From Persebacter sp965221835 (GTDB taxonomy: Bacteria > Pseudomonadota > Gammaproteobacteria > Tethybacterales > Persebacteraceae): 64,000 nucleotides of DNA. A model generated the notes under the pieces. It was not told the origin of the DNA, searched no databases, and saw only the letters and a program-made list of their open reading frames with translations. This document shows positions 34,040 through 42,186 of the stretch, in pieces; the stretch's first letter is position 1, and each line of letters begins with the position of its first letter. The translations under genes were made by a program, and so were the position numbers. The stretch lies in the NCBI GenBank assembly GCA_965221835.1, contig OZ244916.1, forward strand, positions 1,674,001 through 1,738,000, in the 5' to 3' direction.

Positions 34040-34717
34040 CTACGGCATTTTAAGATAGTCGCGCGCGAACATTTCGGGCAAAAAAACGATAAATCCGTTG
34101 TCCAAACGCGCTAACTTGCCGCGCCACTTCTCTCGCCAGCGAAGAAACGGCGTGTTCGGTTCGCCGTTTTTTAGAAACAGGCGGCTTCCCGGTACTTCAT
34201 ATATAACCGTGATAATTTTTATGTTCCGCTTAATGTGTTGCCAAGGCGTGCGCACTTCGCGGCTTATCGTCTCTTTCTTAATTTGCAAATTGACGACTTC
34301 GTCGCCGTCCGTCAACCGAATGTCGACGCCCTGATAATCCAGCGCGGCGCCCATCTCCACATTGCCGCGCCCGTATATTTTCTCCGCCGCATAACCGCCC
34401 TGAATTTGCGTAAGCAAGGACGCCCAAGTACGGTAGATGCGCGCGGGCAGACCGCGATAAAAAGTTTCTTCGCTGAACATTTTTTCTCTGCGAAACTCCT
34501 CCAAATCTTTTTGCAAATCCCCGGCGTATGCATCATAGAATTTTTCAAAAGACGGAAACCGCGCGCGCCGTTCCCAATACTCGCGGTACAAATGCGGAAT
34601 CGCCTGAATATGCCGCGGCAAATCCAACTCCACAAGTTTAATGGGGGCGTACTTTTCGCGGTATTTCGCCAAATCGACATCGCCGAGAAAGGCGTTTATT
34701 TTTTCCATATCGTTCAT
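34040..34717 (-). CDS. TaqI-like type II restriction endonuclease
   Basis: The 225-residue protein starts MNDMEKINAFLGDVDL at 34717, overlapping the methyltransferase stop by ATGA. Key stretches are KYAPIKLVELDLPRHI, GLPARIYRTWASLLTQIQGGY and MGAALDYQGVDIRL followed by VNLQIKKET. They match, from memory, the layout of the TaqI/TthHB8I family that cuts TCGA. The D...(V)D and QIKK residues would form the metal site. The coupled methyltransferase strongly supports a restriction role. Specificity is inferred; the scarcity of TCGA in this window agrees with it. Confidence 0.72.
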   Translation of the reverse strand: MNDMEKINAFLGDVDLAKYREKYAPIKLVELDLPRHIQAIPHLYREYWERRARFPSFEKFYDAYAGDLQKDLEEFRREKMFSEETFYRGLPARIYRTWASLLTQIQGGYAAEKIYGRGNVEMGAALDYQGVDIRLTDGDEVVNLQIKKETISREVRTPWQHIKRNIKIITVIYEVPGSRLFLKNGEPNTPFLRWREKWRGKLARLDNGFIVFLPEMFARDYLKMP

Positions 34718-35637
34718 CGGATTCGCCCCGCCGCCAACCATTCGTTCGCCAAAAGCGCATAATCCGGATTCATTTCCGCGGCGAAAAAATGTACGCCCGC
34801 CGCTTTCGCCGCAACGCATTCGGAACCGGAACCGGCGAACGGAATCAACGCATACCCGCCCGATTTTGCGGCGGAAGTAATCAGTTTCGTTCCCAGCAAA
34901 ACCGGCTTTTGTGTCGGATGACGAACGACATTATGTTCGCGATGCGATTCCGCCTCGCGCGGTTCGCACAACCGCCCGCAACTTTTGCAATAAAACCATC
35001 GTTCGGCGTATCCCGCCCCGCCCGCCAGCGCGGAAACTTTCAACACATCGCGCGGCAACGCGCCTTTCGGATGCGCGGCGTAAATTGTTTTTCGCCCTTT
35101 GGAACTATATCGGCAAAAAGTTTCGCGGCGCACTTTTCCGGCGGCGTTTTTCAGAAAAGTTTCGGTGTATTCTTCGCGCACCGCATCCACATCAATGCGC
35201 GGACGCGCGCCTTTCCACAAGCATAAAATCGATTCGTGACTGCGCTGCCAAAACTTCGAAGTCGGCACGGTTTTGTTCGTATAATGCCACACCAGCCACC
35301 GCTGTTTGTCGGGCGGACGGCGGACGGCGACATGCGCGAGAATTTCGGGATAGCCGTAAATGTAAATCGGCGCGCCCTCTTTCGCCAAACGCAAACATTC
35401 CGAAATCCATTCCTCGCACCATTTCAGATAATCGGGCAACGCGCGCGAATCGGAATCATTGCCGAAATCTTTTCCGATATTGTACGGCGGGTCGGCGACA
35501 ACGACATCAAAAATATCGTTCTGTTCGATCTCCCGCAAAAGCAAAATCGCATCGCCGCAATGTACGCGATTCGCGGCGAACTTTTCATCTTCGCGCAACG
35601 CGGCGAAATCGGAAAAAACGGCAGCGGCTTGCGGCAT
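34714..35637 (-). CDS. DNA adenine/cytosine-N4 methyltransferase of a type II system
   Basis: The 307-residue enzyme has motif IV DPPYNIG near the N-terminus and the SAM-binding FAGSGSECVAA near the C-terminus, the order of beta-class N6-adenine/N4-cytosine methyltransferases. HPTQKP precedes motif I. A CKSC...C...H segment may bind zinc. It is directly followed by the TaqI-like nuclease (ATGA overlap), so it should protect that nuclease's site. A TATAAT lies six bases before the ATG at 35637 without a ribosome site, so the message may be leaderless. Confidence 0.85.
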   Translation of the reverse strand: MPQAAAVFSDFAALREDEKFAANRVHCGDAILLLREIEQNDIFDVVVADPPYNIGKDFGNDSDSRALPDYLKWCEEWISECLRLAKEGAPIYIYGYPEILAHVAVRRPPDKQRWLVWHYTNKTVPTSKFWQRSHESILCLWKGARPRIDVDAVREEYTETFLKNAAGKVRRETFCRYSSKGRKTIYAAHPKGALPRDVLKVSALAGGAGYAERWFYCKSCGRLCEPREAESHREHNVVRHPTQKPVLLGTKLITSAAKSGGYALIPFAGSGSECVAAKAAGVHFFAAEMNPDYALLANEWLAAGRIR

Positions 35638-35643
35638 TTTTTG

Positions 35644-35649
35644 ATTATA
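35644..35649 (-). promoter_or_regulatory. -10 box for leaderless methyltransferase gene
   Basis: TATAAT on the minus strand is six bases before the ATG at 35637. No Shine-Dalgarno sequence is visible between them. Confidence 0.5.
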
Positions 35650-35667
35650 GCGATTTCGCCGGCAAAT

Positions 35668-36915
35668 TTAATGTGCGACGGCGGCGGCGGCGGATTCGTC
35701 GACGAGTGCGCCGGTGGTGAAGCGGTTTAGCGAAAACGGTGCGCATAACTCGCTTTCTTCGCCGCGTGCGAGAGTTGCGGCGAAGGCGTGTCCGCTGCCG
35801 GGTGTTGCTTTGAATCCGCCTGTCCCCCAGCCGCAGTTGAAAAATAAATTCTTTATCGGCGTCGCCGACAATATCGGCGAACGGTCGGGCGTAATGTCTA
35901 CAATTCCCGCCCATTGCCGCAACATATTCACCCGCGAAAAAATCGGATACAACTCCAAAATCGGTCCCGCGACATGCTCAATCTGATCAAAACTGCCGCG
36001 CTGGGCGTAGGAGTTATACGGGTCGGAACCGCCGCCGATAACCAATTCGCCCTTGTCGGATTGGCTGATATAGGCATGCACGGTGTTGGACATAATTACG
36101 CAATCTAGCACCGGTGCGAGCGGTTGCGACACAAACGCCTGCAGCGGAAATGTTTCTATCGGCAAGCGAAATCCCGCCATTTCCGCCAATGCGCCGCAGT
36201 TGCCGGCGACGACCGCGCCGATTTTTTTGCGCGCGCGAATCGTTCCGCGCGAAGTGCGCACTCCTTCGGCGACTCCGTTTTTAATGTCAAATCCGGTGAC
36301 TTCGCAGTTTTGGATAATATCCACGCCCAGCGAATCGGCGGCGCGGGCGAATCCCCATGCCACCGCATCGTGCCGCGCAATGCCGCCTCGCCGTTGCAAA
36401 AGCGCGCCCAGTACCGGATAGCGTCCGTGTAAATTAATAAATGGTACGCGTTCTTGTACTTGTTCGGGCGAAAGCGTTTCGGTATCCACGCCGGCGGCGT
36501 AGTTGGCGGCGCCGCGCCGTCCAATTTCGCGCAAATCCGATAGCGTATGCGACAAATGCAAAAGCCCGCGCGGCGAATACATCACATTAAAATTCAACTC
36601 CGCGGAAAGCGTCCCCCATAAATTAACTGCGTGGTTATACAACGCCGAAGAGGGTTCCAGCAAATAGTTGGAACGGATAATTGTCGTGTTGCGTCCGGTG
36701 TTGCCGCCGCCGAGCCATCCTTTTTCCAAAACCGCGATTCGCCCCGCGCCGTGTTCTTTTGCCAGATAATACGCCGTCGCCAGTCCGTGTCCGCCGCCGC
36801 CGATAATGATATAGTCATATTCCGGACGCGGCGGCGGATTGCGCCATGCGCGTTGCCATCCGCGATGGTGAGTCAGCGCATTTCGCGCCAGCGTAAAAAT
36901 GGAATAGCGTGTCAT
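35668..36915 (-). CDS. soxB: Sarcosine oxidase beta subunit-type FAD oxidoreductase
   Basis: The 415-residue flavoprotein has DYIIIGGGGHGLATAYYLA, LEKGWLGGGNTGRNTTIIRSNY in two parts, MYSPRGLL, and the C-terminal GWGTGGFKATPGSGHAFA. This layout is that of the beta subunit of heterotetrameric sarcosine oxidase, which demethylates sarcosine to glycine. The alpha, gamma and delta subunits are not here, so either they lie elsewhere or this works in a different complex. A minus-strand TATAAT at 36976-36971 lies about 55 bases before the start. Confidence 0.85.
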   Translation of the reverse strand: MTRYSIFTLARNALTHHRGWQRAWRNPPPRPEYDYIIIGGGGHGLATAYYLAKEHGAGRIAVLEKGWLGGGNTGRNTTIIRSNYLLEPSSALYNHAVNLWGTLSAELNFNVMYSPRGLLHLSHTLSDLREIGRRGAANYAAGVDTETLSPEQVQERVPFINLHGRYPVLGALLQRRGGIARHDAVAWGFARAADSLGVDIIQNCEVTGFDIKNGVAEGVRTSRGTIRARKKIGAVVAGNCGALAEMAGFRLPIETFPLQAFVSQPLAPVLDCVIMSNTVHAYISQSDKGELVIGGGSDPYNSYAQRGSFDQIEHVAGPILELYPIFSRVNMLRQWAGIVDITPDRSPILSATPIKNLFFNCGWGTGGFKATPGSGHAFAATLARGEESELCAPFSLNRFTTGALVDESAAAAVAH

Positions 36916-36990
36916 TGTTTCGTTTTCGCAAACTTTTTTTCACAAACTTTTTTTCGTAAACGGTGCGGATATTATAACACGCGCGCGCCG

Positions 36991-37599
36991 TCAGTGCAGA
37001 GTCCGGCGCACGACCGTTCGCCGCCGTCTGCGCGGTGAAAGCCAGAAAAAACCGCAAATGCCGCCCGCCGCAAAACCCGCCAAATGCGCCCAGTGCGCAA
37101 AAAAACGCCAGCCGAAAATCAGACCGGCAATATCCAAAAAAACGACAAACGCCGCGAATGTCCATAACGGAAACGGCGGCAATCGCAACAAATCATGCAC
37201 CAACAAAAGACGCATCGGCGTTCGCGCAAAACGATGCAAAGAACACGCCAGCATTCCCAAAACCGCCGCGCTAATGCCCGCCGCCGCGCCGCCGCTAAGC
37301 AAATTGTTGGCGACAGTGCCCGCCAATGCAGACACCGCAAACAACAACAAAAATCGCCGCGCCCCCAAAAACGGCAACAACATTTGCCCGCCGATATAAT
37401 GCAAACCGAGAATGTTTAACAAAAAATGCGCCGCACCGGAATGCACAAACGGCGACAATAAAATATATTGCGGCGTCCACAATCCGGCGAAAATAAAATC
37501 GCTCGCCGCCGGAAACGACAACGCAAACGCGCCGCAAAACGACAAAGCGGCAATCGCATACACCGGCGCATAACCCGGAATAAAACGCGCGTTAATCAC
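36991..37599 (-). CDS. Rhomboid-family intramembrane serine protease
   Basis: The 202-residue polytopic protein has the rhomboid pattern: HSGAAHFLLNILGL in the second helix region, a Ser in GISAAVLGML, and a His in HWAHLAGFAAG. The usual GxSG box reads GxSA here, which may affect activity. A GTG at 37599 overlaps the exonuclease stop by eight bases and is the likely start; an ATG at 37650 would overlap more. Rhomboids cut membrane substrates; the target is unknown. Confidence 0.75.
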   Translation of the reverse strand: MINARFIPGYAPVYAIAALSFCGAFALSFPAASDFIFAGLWTPQYILLSPFVHSGAAHFLLNILGLHYIGGQMLLPFLGARRFLLLFAVSALAGTVANNLLSGGAAAGISAAVLGMLACSLHRFARTPMRLLLVHDLLRLPPFPLWTFAAFVVFLDIAGLIFGWRFFAHWAHLAGFAAGGICGFFWLSPRRRRRTVVRRTLH

Positions 37600-38389
37600 G
37601 CCGCCATTGCGACAGAAACTCCGCCCATCGCGTTTCGTCCAAATGCGCACGGACGAGTTCCTCTTCCGCCGCCAAATCGGGCAATGCGCCGCGAAAATGC
37701 AAAAATCGCGCGAATAAAAGATAAGTCAGCAACGCGTCCGCCTCGCAATAGCGGCGGATTTCTTCGCTTTTATTCGCCTGCCATGCGTCCCACACATTTG
37801 CGCCGCCGATGCCGATTTTGCCCGGCAATCCGCACAATCGCGCCGCATCGTCCAATCCCGTATAGGCGCGCGGTTGATACATCGCCAACGCGTCCATCAC
37901 ATCCAAATGTCGTTCGTGATAGCGCGAAGTGTAGTTGTTCCAGCGAAACTTATCGCCGTCATCATCTGCGCCGTGCGTTTGCCAATAACGCGGTGCGGCG
38001 ATTCCATATTTCATCGCCCGCCAATGCAAAACCGGCAAATCAAAACTGCCGCCGTTCCACGAGGCGAGTTGCGGCGTATATTTTTCTATGACGCGAAAAA
38101 ACATTTTTACCGCTTCCGCCTCTTCATATTCCGGCGGACAAAGCGAAAAAATTTTCACCGCCGCACCCGAATCGCCGCGCGATTCAAAACTCCGCAAGAC
38201 GCATGAAATCACCGCAACGCGATGCAGATGCGGCGGCAAAAAATCCGATTTGTTTTCTTGTCGCCGCAAACGCGCATCCATTTCCACCACTTCGCAATCG
38301 GAAATATTTTCGGAAAATCCGCGCAACGCGCGCAACGCCGCCGTGTCCGGAATCGTTTCAATATCAAACGCGAGAATCGGCGCGTTCAT
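37592..38389 (-). CDS. Predicted 3'-5' exonuclease of the PolB-exonuclease-like family
   Basis: The 265-residue protein begins MNAPILAFDIETIPD, with the DEDD-type first acidic pair. SWNGGSFDLPVLHWRAMKYG and a YCEADALLTYLL end motif follow. This matches the stand-alone exonuclease family related to DNA polymerase B proofreading domains (PF10108). ATG 38389 overlaps the cysM stop by ATGA. Its cellular role is not established; DNA or RNA trimming is inferred. Confidence 0.8.
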   Translation of the reverse strand: MNAPILAFDIETIPDTAALRALRGFSENISDCEVVEMDARLRRQENKSDFLPPHLHRVAVISCVLRSFESRGDSGAAVKIFSLCPPEYEEAEAVKMFFRVIEKYTPQLASWNGGSFDLPVLHWRAMKYGIAAPRYWQTHGADDDGDKFRWNNYTSRYHERHLDVMDALAMYQPRAYTGLDDAARLCGLPGKIGIGGANVWDAWQANKSEEIRRYCEADALLTYLLFARFLHFRGALPDLAAEEELVRAHLDETRWAEFLSQWRRD

Positions 38390-39273
38390 TGATACACGCC
38401 CGATGAAAGATAGCGGTCGCCGCGGTCGCAAGCGATGGAAACAATCACCGCGTTTTCGGTTTCTTCGGCGACTTGCAACGCGATATGCAACGCACCGCCG
38501 CTTGATACGCCGCAAAAAATGCCTTCTTCGCGCGCCGCCCGCCGCATCGTTTTTTCGGCGTCTGTTTGCGAAACTTCCATAATCCGATGAATATGCGACC
38601 CGTCAAAAATTTTCGGAATATACGGCGATTTCCATTTTCGGATGCCGGAAATTTGCGCGCCTTCGGCGGGATGCACGCCGACAACTTGCACGCCGGTATT
38701 GTTATCGGCGAAAAATTTGGAGCAGCCGGTAATCGTGCCGGTCGTCCCCATGCTGGAAACGAAATGCGTGATTTTGCCGCCGGTATCGCGCCAAATTTCG
38801 GGCGCGGTATTTTCGTAATGCGCGCGCGGATTATCGGGATTTGCGAATTGATTTAGCATAAAACCGTCGCCGCGTTTTGCCATATCCGCCGCCAAATCGC
38901 GCGCGCCCTCCATTCCCTCTTCGCGCGAAACGAGAATCAATTCTGCCCCGTACGCGCGCATGCTTTGTTTGCGTTCTTCGGTTTGATTCGCAGGCATTAC
39001 GAGACGCATTTTATAACCGAGGGCGGCGGCGATCATCGCCAACGCGATGCCGGTGTTGCCGCTTGTCGCTTCCACCAGCGAATCGCCGGGGCGAATGTCG
39101 CCGCGTTCGGCGGCGCGCATAATCATATTTCGGGCGGGGCGATCTTTTACCGAACCGGCGGGATTGTCGCCTTCCATTTTCAACAGAACGATATTGTTAT
39201 TGACGCGCCCTATCCGCCGCAACGCGACCAGCGGCGTATTGCCGATAAACGAATCCAAAACGCGCAACTTCAT
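38386..39273 (-). CDS. cysM: Cysteine synthase B
   Basis: The 295-residue PLP enzyme makes cysteine from O-acetylserine and sulfide or thiosulfate. The PLP lysine lies in NPAGSVKDRPA, followed by EATSGNTGIALAMIAA, VSSMGTTGTITGCSKF and the C-terminal GVSSGGALHIAL. These patterns fit CysM better than CysK. A TATAAT seven bases before the ATG suggests a leaderless message. The downstream exonuclease and rhomboid genes overlap in series, forming one unit. Confidence 0.93.
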   Translation of the reverse strand: MKLRVLDSFIGNTPLVALRRIGRVNNNIVLLKMEGDNPAGSVKDRPARNMIMRAAERGDIRPGDSLVEATSGNTGIALAMIAAALGYKMRLVMPANQTEERKQSMRAYGAELILVSREEGMEGARDLAADMAKRGDGFMLNQFANPDNPRAHYENTAPEIWRDTGGKITHFVSSMGTTGTITGCSKFFADNNTGVQVVGVHPAEGAQISGIRKWKSPYIPKIFDGSHIHRIMEVSQTDAEKTMRRAAREEGIFCGVSSGGALHIALQVAEETENAVIVSIACDRGDRYLSSGVYQ

Positions 39274-39691
39274 TTTAACAATTATAAACGGAATGCCGAT
39301 TGTTCGCGTTTGTCGCCCCGATTCGGCAGCGTTTTTTTAAAGCAAAAATCCTGCGCATAGTGTATGAATAAATTCTCAACTTGAAACGCGCGTTTTTGGT
39401 GTCGTTGCAATTCGTTGTACGAAGTTGCTTGCAAGATTCGCAAAAAAGTTTAATGCCATTCATCAATTCCTTGTCGCTTTTTTCATAGCGATGATTTTGC
39501 AACAAAACCGTGCAAAAAAAACGAAAAGAGTAGCGCAAATTCGCCCGCAAAAGTTTATAAATTAAGGGGGGCGAAAATTTTCGGAGAATGAATTTTGCAA
39601 TACACAGTAAAAAACATTTCGCAACGGATTCGTAATTTTAAATTTTTGCGGGAATGACGGGCGGGGGAATGCGCCCGTTTATAATGTTCGG
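39274..39691. other. Intergenic region between divergent cysM and nnrD
   Basis: This 418-base AT-rich region holds -10 boxes at both ends: minus TATAAT 39286-39281 for cysM and plus TATAAT 39680-39685 for nnrD, each 6-7 bases from the start codon. The middle has A- and T-tracts and a GCGGGAATGACGG-type motif near 39648. No gene or structured RNA is recognised. Confidence 0.55.
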
Positions 39692-41158
39692 ATGCGGAGT
39701 TTATACGACATTGCCGCCGTCCGCGAAATGGAACGCGCCGCTTTTGCGCGGGAAGAATCGTTCGCCGTGATGTGCCGTGCGGGGGCGGCGGTTGCAGGTC
39801 ATGTGCTGCAAATGTTGCGCGGCGATTCCCGCCCGGTTTTGATTCTCGCCGGTCCCGGCAACAACGGCGGCGATGCGTTTGTTGCCGCGGCTATTTTGCG
39901 CGATGCGGGCGTAAAAGTGTGCGTCGCTTTTGCCGGAGACGAAAAAAAGTTGCCGTCTGATGCGGCGCGGGCGTTCGCAAAATGGCGCGAAAACGGCGGC
40001 GAAATCGCGCGCGACATTCCCGCCGCCGATTACGCCCTCGCCATTGACGGCTTGTTTGGAATCGGACTTTCGCGCGCGCCGGAAGGAAATGCCGCAAAAT
40101 GGATTCGGCAAATCCGCACCGTTCCGACTTTGGCGATAGACGCGCCGAGTGGAATCAACGGCGACACCGGTGCGGCTTGCGGCGACTTCGTTTGTGCCGC
40201 GCGCACAATTACTTTTTTCGCCGCTAAACCCGGTTTATACACCGGCGACGGTGCCGCCGCCGCAGGCGATGTTGCAGTGGAAGATTTGGGATGTGCCGAT
40301 TTTCCGCCGCCGTGCGGCGTGTTGCTAAACTCCGCCGCGGGATTAAATTTGCAAAAACTGCGGCGACAAAAAAACGCGCATAAAGGCGCATGCGGAATCG
40401 CCGCCATTGTCGGCGGGGCGGCGGGAATGACCGGCGCGTTGATTCTGGCTGCGCGCGCCGCCGTCCGGTTAGGTGCGGGAAAAGTATTCGCGCTATCCGC
40501 CGCCTCGCCGCCTTTGTACGATTTTGTCTGTCCAGAAATTATGTGGCGGTGCGCCGCGGAGTTGCCGCAATTCGCCGCCGCCGAATGCATCGCTATCGGT
40601 CCCGGTCTCGGCGCGGAAAATGTCGCCGCCGTCCGCACGGCAACCGAAACACCCGCGCCGATTGTCGCCGATGCGGACGCGCTTAATATTCTCGCCGCGG
40701 ATGGCGAATTGGCAACGCGCTTTGCAAAACGCGGGCATCCGTCCGTCATCACGCCGCATCCCGGCGAGGCGGCGCGATTACTCGGAGTTTCCGCCGCCGA
40801 AATTCATTCCGACCGCATCGGCGCGGCGAAAAATCTGGCGCAAAAATACAACGCAATCGCCGTGCTAAAAGGTGCGGGCACAATCATCGCAAATCCAAAC
40901 GGAAAATGGGCGATTTGCGCCGCCGGTAATCCCGGACTCGCGCAAGCAGGCGCGGGCGATGTTTTGACGGGAATGTTAGCCGCCCTTGTCGCACAAACCG
41001 GAGACGCGGAATTTGCCGCGCGCGGTGCGGTATTTCTGCATGCGGCGGCGGCGGACGAAGTCGCAAAAACCGGCGGCGAAATCGGAACAGATTTAAACGC
41101 GTTGCCGTTTGTTGCGGCAAAAATCTTAAATCGGGAAACGGCGAAAACTTTCCGATAA
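39692..41158 (+). CDS. nnrD: Bifunctional NAD(P)H-hydrate epimerase/dehydratase
   Basis: The 488-residue enzyme repairs damaged NAD(P)H hydrates. The N-terminal epimerase half has LAGPGNNGGDAFVAA and DGLFGIGLSR. The C-terminal ADP-dependent dehydratase half has GGAAGMTGALILAARAA, HPGEAARLLG, LKGAGTIIANP and AGAGDVLTGMLAAL. This is the YjeF fusion form. A TATAAT six bases before the ATG and no ribosome site suggest a leaderless message. The terminator at 41172-41206 ends it. Confidence 0.95.
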   Translation: MRSLYDIAAVREMERAAFAREESFAVMCRAGAAVAGHVLQMLRGDSRPVLILAGPGNNGGDAFVAAAILRDAGVKVCVAFAGDEKKLPSDAARAFAKWRENGGEIARDIPAADYALAIDGLFGIGLSRAPEGNAAKWIRQIRTVPTLAIDAPSGINGDTGAACGDFVCAARTITFFAAKPGLYTGDGAAAAGDVAVEDLGCADFPPPCGVLLNSAAGLNLQKLRRQKNAHKGACGIAAIVGGAAGMTGALILAARAAVRLGAGKVFALSAASPPLYDFVCPEIMWRCAAELPQFAAAECIAIGPGLGAENVAAVRTATETPAPIVADADALNILAADGELATRFAKRGHPSVITPHPGEAARLLGVSAAEIHSDRIGAAKNLAQKYNAIAVLKGAGTIIANPNGKWAICAAGNPGLAQAGAGDVLTGMLAALVAQTGDAEFAARGAVFLHAAAADEVAKTGGEIGTDLNALPFVAAKILNRETAKTFR

Positions 41159-41171
41159 TAACGCGCCGCTT

Positions 41172-41206
41172 AAAAAAGTGCGCGCCCTGGAACGGGCGCG
41201 CTTTTT
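41172..41206. terminator. Bidirectional terminator between nnrD and peroxiredoxin
   Basis: GCGCGCCC (41180-41187) and GGGCGCGC (41194-41201) form a perfect stem with loop TGGAAC. An A-run before and a T-run after make it a strong terminator for both convergent genes. Confidence 0.9.
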
Positions 41207-41218
41207 GGAGAGAAAATA

Positions 41219-41854
41219 TCAGCGGCGAGGTTGAGGGACAATCCGCAAATACGGTTTTTTCGCTTCCCAGCCATCGGGAAAACGTTTTTTGGCGTCTTCG
41301 TCCGATACGGCGGGAACGATAATGACATCCTCGCCGTCTTTCCAATTGACCGGTGTCGCGACTTTGTGGTTTTCGGTGAGTTGAATGCTGTCAATCACGC
41401 GCAAAACTTCTTCAAAGTTGCGTCCGGTGCTGGCGGGATAAGTCAAAGTCAGGCGCACTTTTTTGGCGGGGTCAATAATAAACACGGTGCGCACGGTCAA
41501 AGTATCGTTGGCGTTCGGATGAATCATTCCGTACAAATTGGATACTTTGGAATCGTGGTCGGAGATCATCGGAAAATTAACCGTGTGCCCTTGCGTTTCT
41601 TCAATGTCGCCTTCCCATTTTTTCTGGTCGGCGGCGGCATCTACCGACAACGCCAAAACCTTGACGCCGCGCTTTTCAAATTCGGGTTTCAATCGCGCGA
41701 CTTCGCCCAACTCGGTGGTGCATACCGGTGTGAAAGTTTTGGGATGCGAAAACAAAACGCCCCACGAATCGCCAAGCCAATCGTGAAAATGAATTTCTCC
41801 GGCGGTGCTGTCTTGCGTAAAATCGGGTGCGATATCCCCAAGTCGTATACTCAT
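41219..41854 (-). CDS. 1-Cys peroxiredoxin (Prx6 type)
   Basis: The 211-residue peroxidase starts MSIRLGDIAPDFTQDST at 41854 behind CGGAGACC. The peroxidatic Cys is in HPKTFTPVCTTELGEVARL. The long C-terminal region with NFPMISDHD, TLTYPASTGRNF and ATPVNWKDGEDVIIVP is typical of the Prx6 group. No conserved resolving Cys is seen. It reduces peroxides in the cytoplasm. A minus-strand TATAAT at 41905-41900 gives a leader of about 40 bases, unlike the leaderless genes here. Confidence 0.93.
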   Translation of the reverse strand: MSIRLGDIAPDFTQDSTAGEIHFHDWLGDSWGVLFSHPKTFTPVCTTELGEVARLKPEFEKRGVKVLALSVDAAADQKKWEGDIEETQGHTVNFPMISDHDSKVSNLYGMIHPNANDTLTVRTVFIIDPAKKVRLTLTYPASTGRNFEEVLRVIDSIQLTENHKVATPVNWKDGEDVIIVPAVSDEDAKKRFPDGWEAKKPYLRIVPQPRR

Positions 41855-42089
41855 TTTTTGGTCTCCGTTGCAATAATAAATAAAATGTCCTTCGGATATA
41901 TTATAACACAAAATGGAATATGTCAACCCCTTTTTATGCTTTTTTGGCATTTTATTGTTTTTCTGTCCACGCGCCGTGCCGCCGGTTTTTGGCGGCGGTA
42001 TTTTCCGCGATTCCGGCGAACATGCCCGTTTTTATCGGATTCCGCGCGGAAGTGCCGGCTTTTGCGAGAGTCGGCGGGCGATTTTCCCG

Positions 42090-42095
42090 TATAAT
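42090..42095 (+). promoter_or_regulatory. -10 box for tRNA-Thr (and probably queA)
   Basis: TATAAT ends eight bases before the first base of the tRNA. No second promoter is evident before queA. Confidence 0.6.
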
Positions 42096-42103
42096 TCTGG
42101 TGC

Positions 42104-42176
<73 letters not shown>

Positions 42177-42186
42177 CCGTTTTATC

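Noticed and set aside
39275..39550. 91-codon minus-strand frame upstream of cysM
   Set aside because: It covers the cysM promoter, has rare-looking composition and no recognisable domain; a decayed gene fragment cannot be shown.
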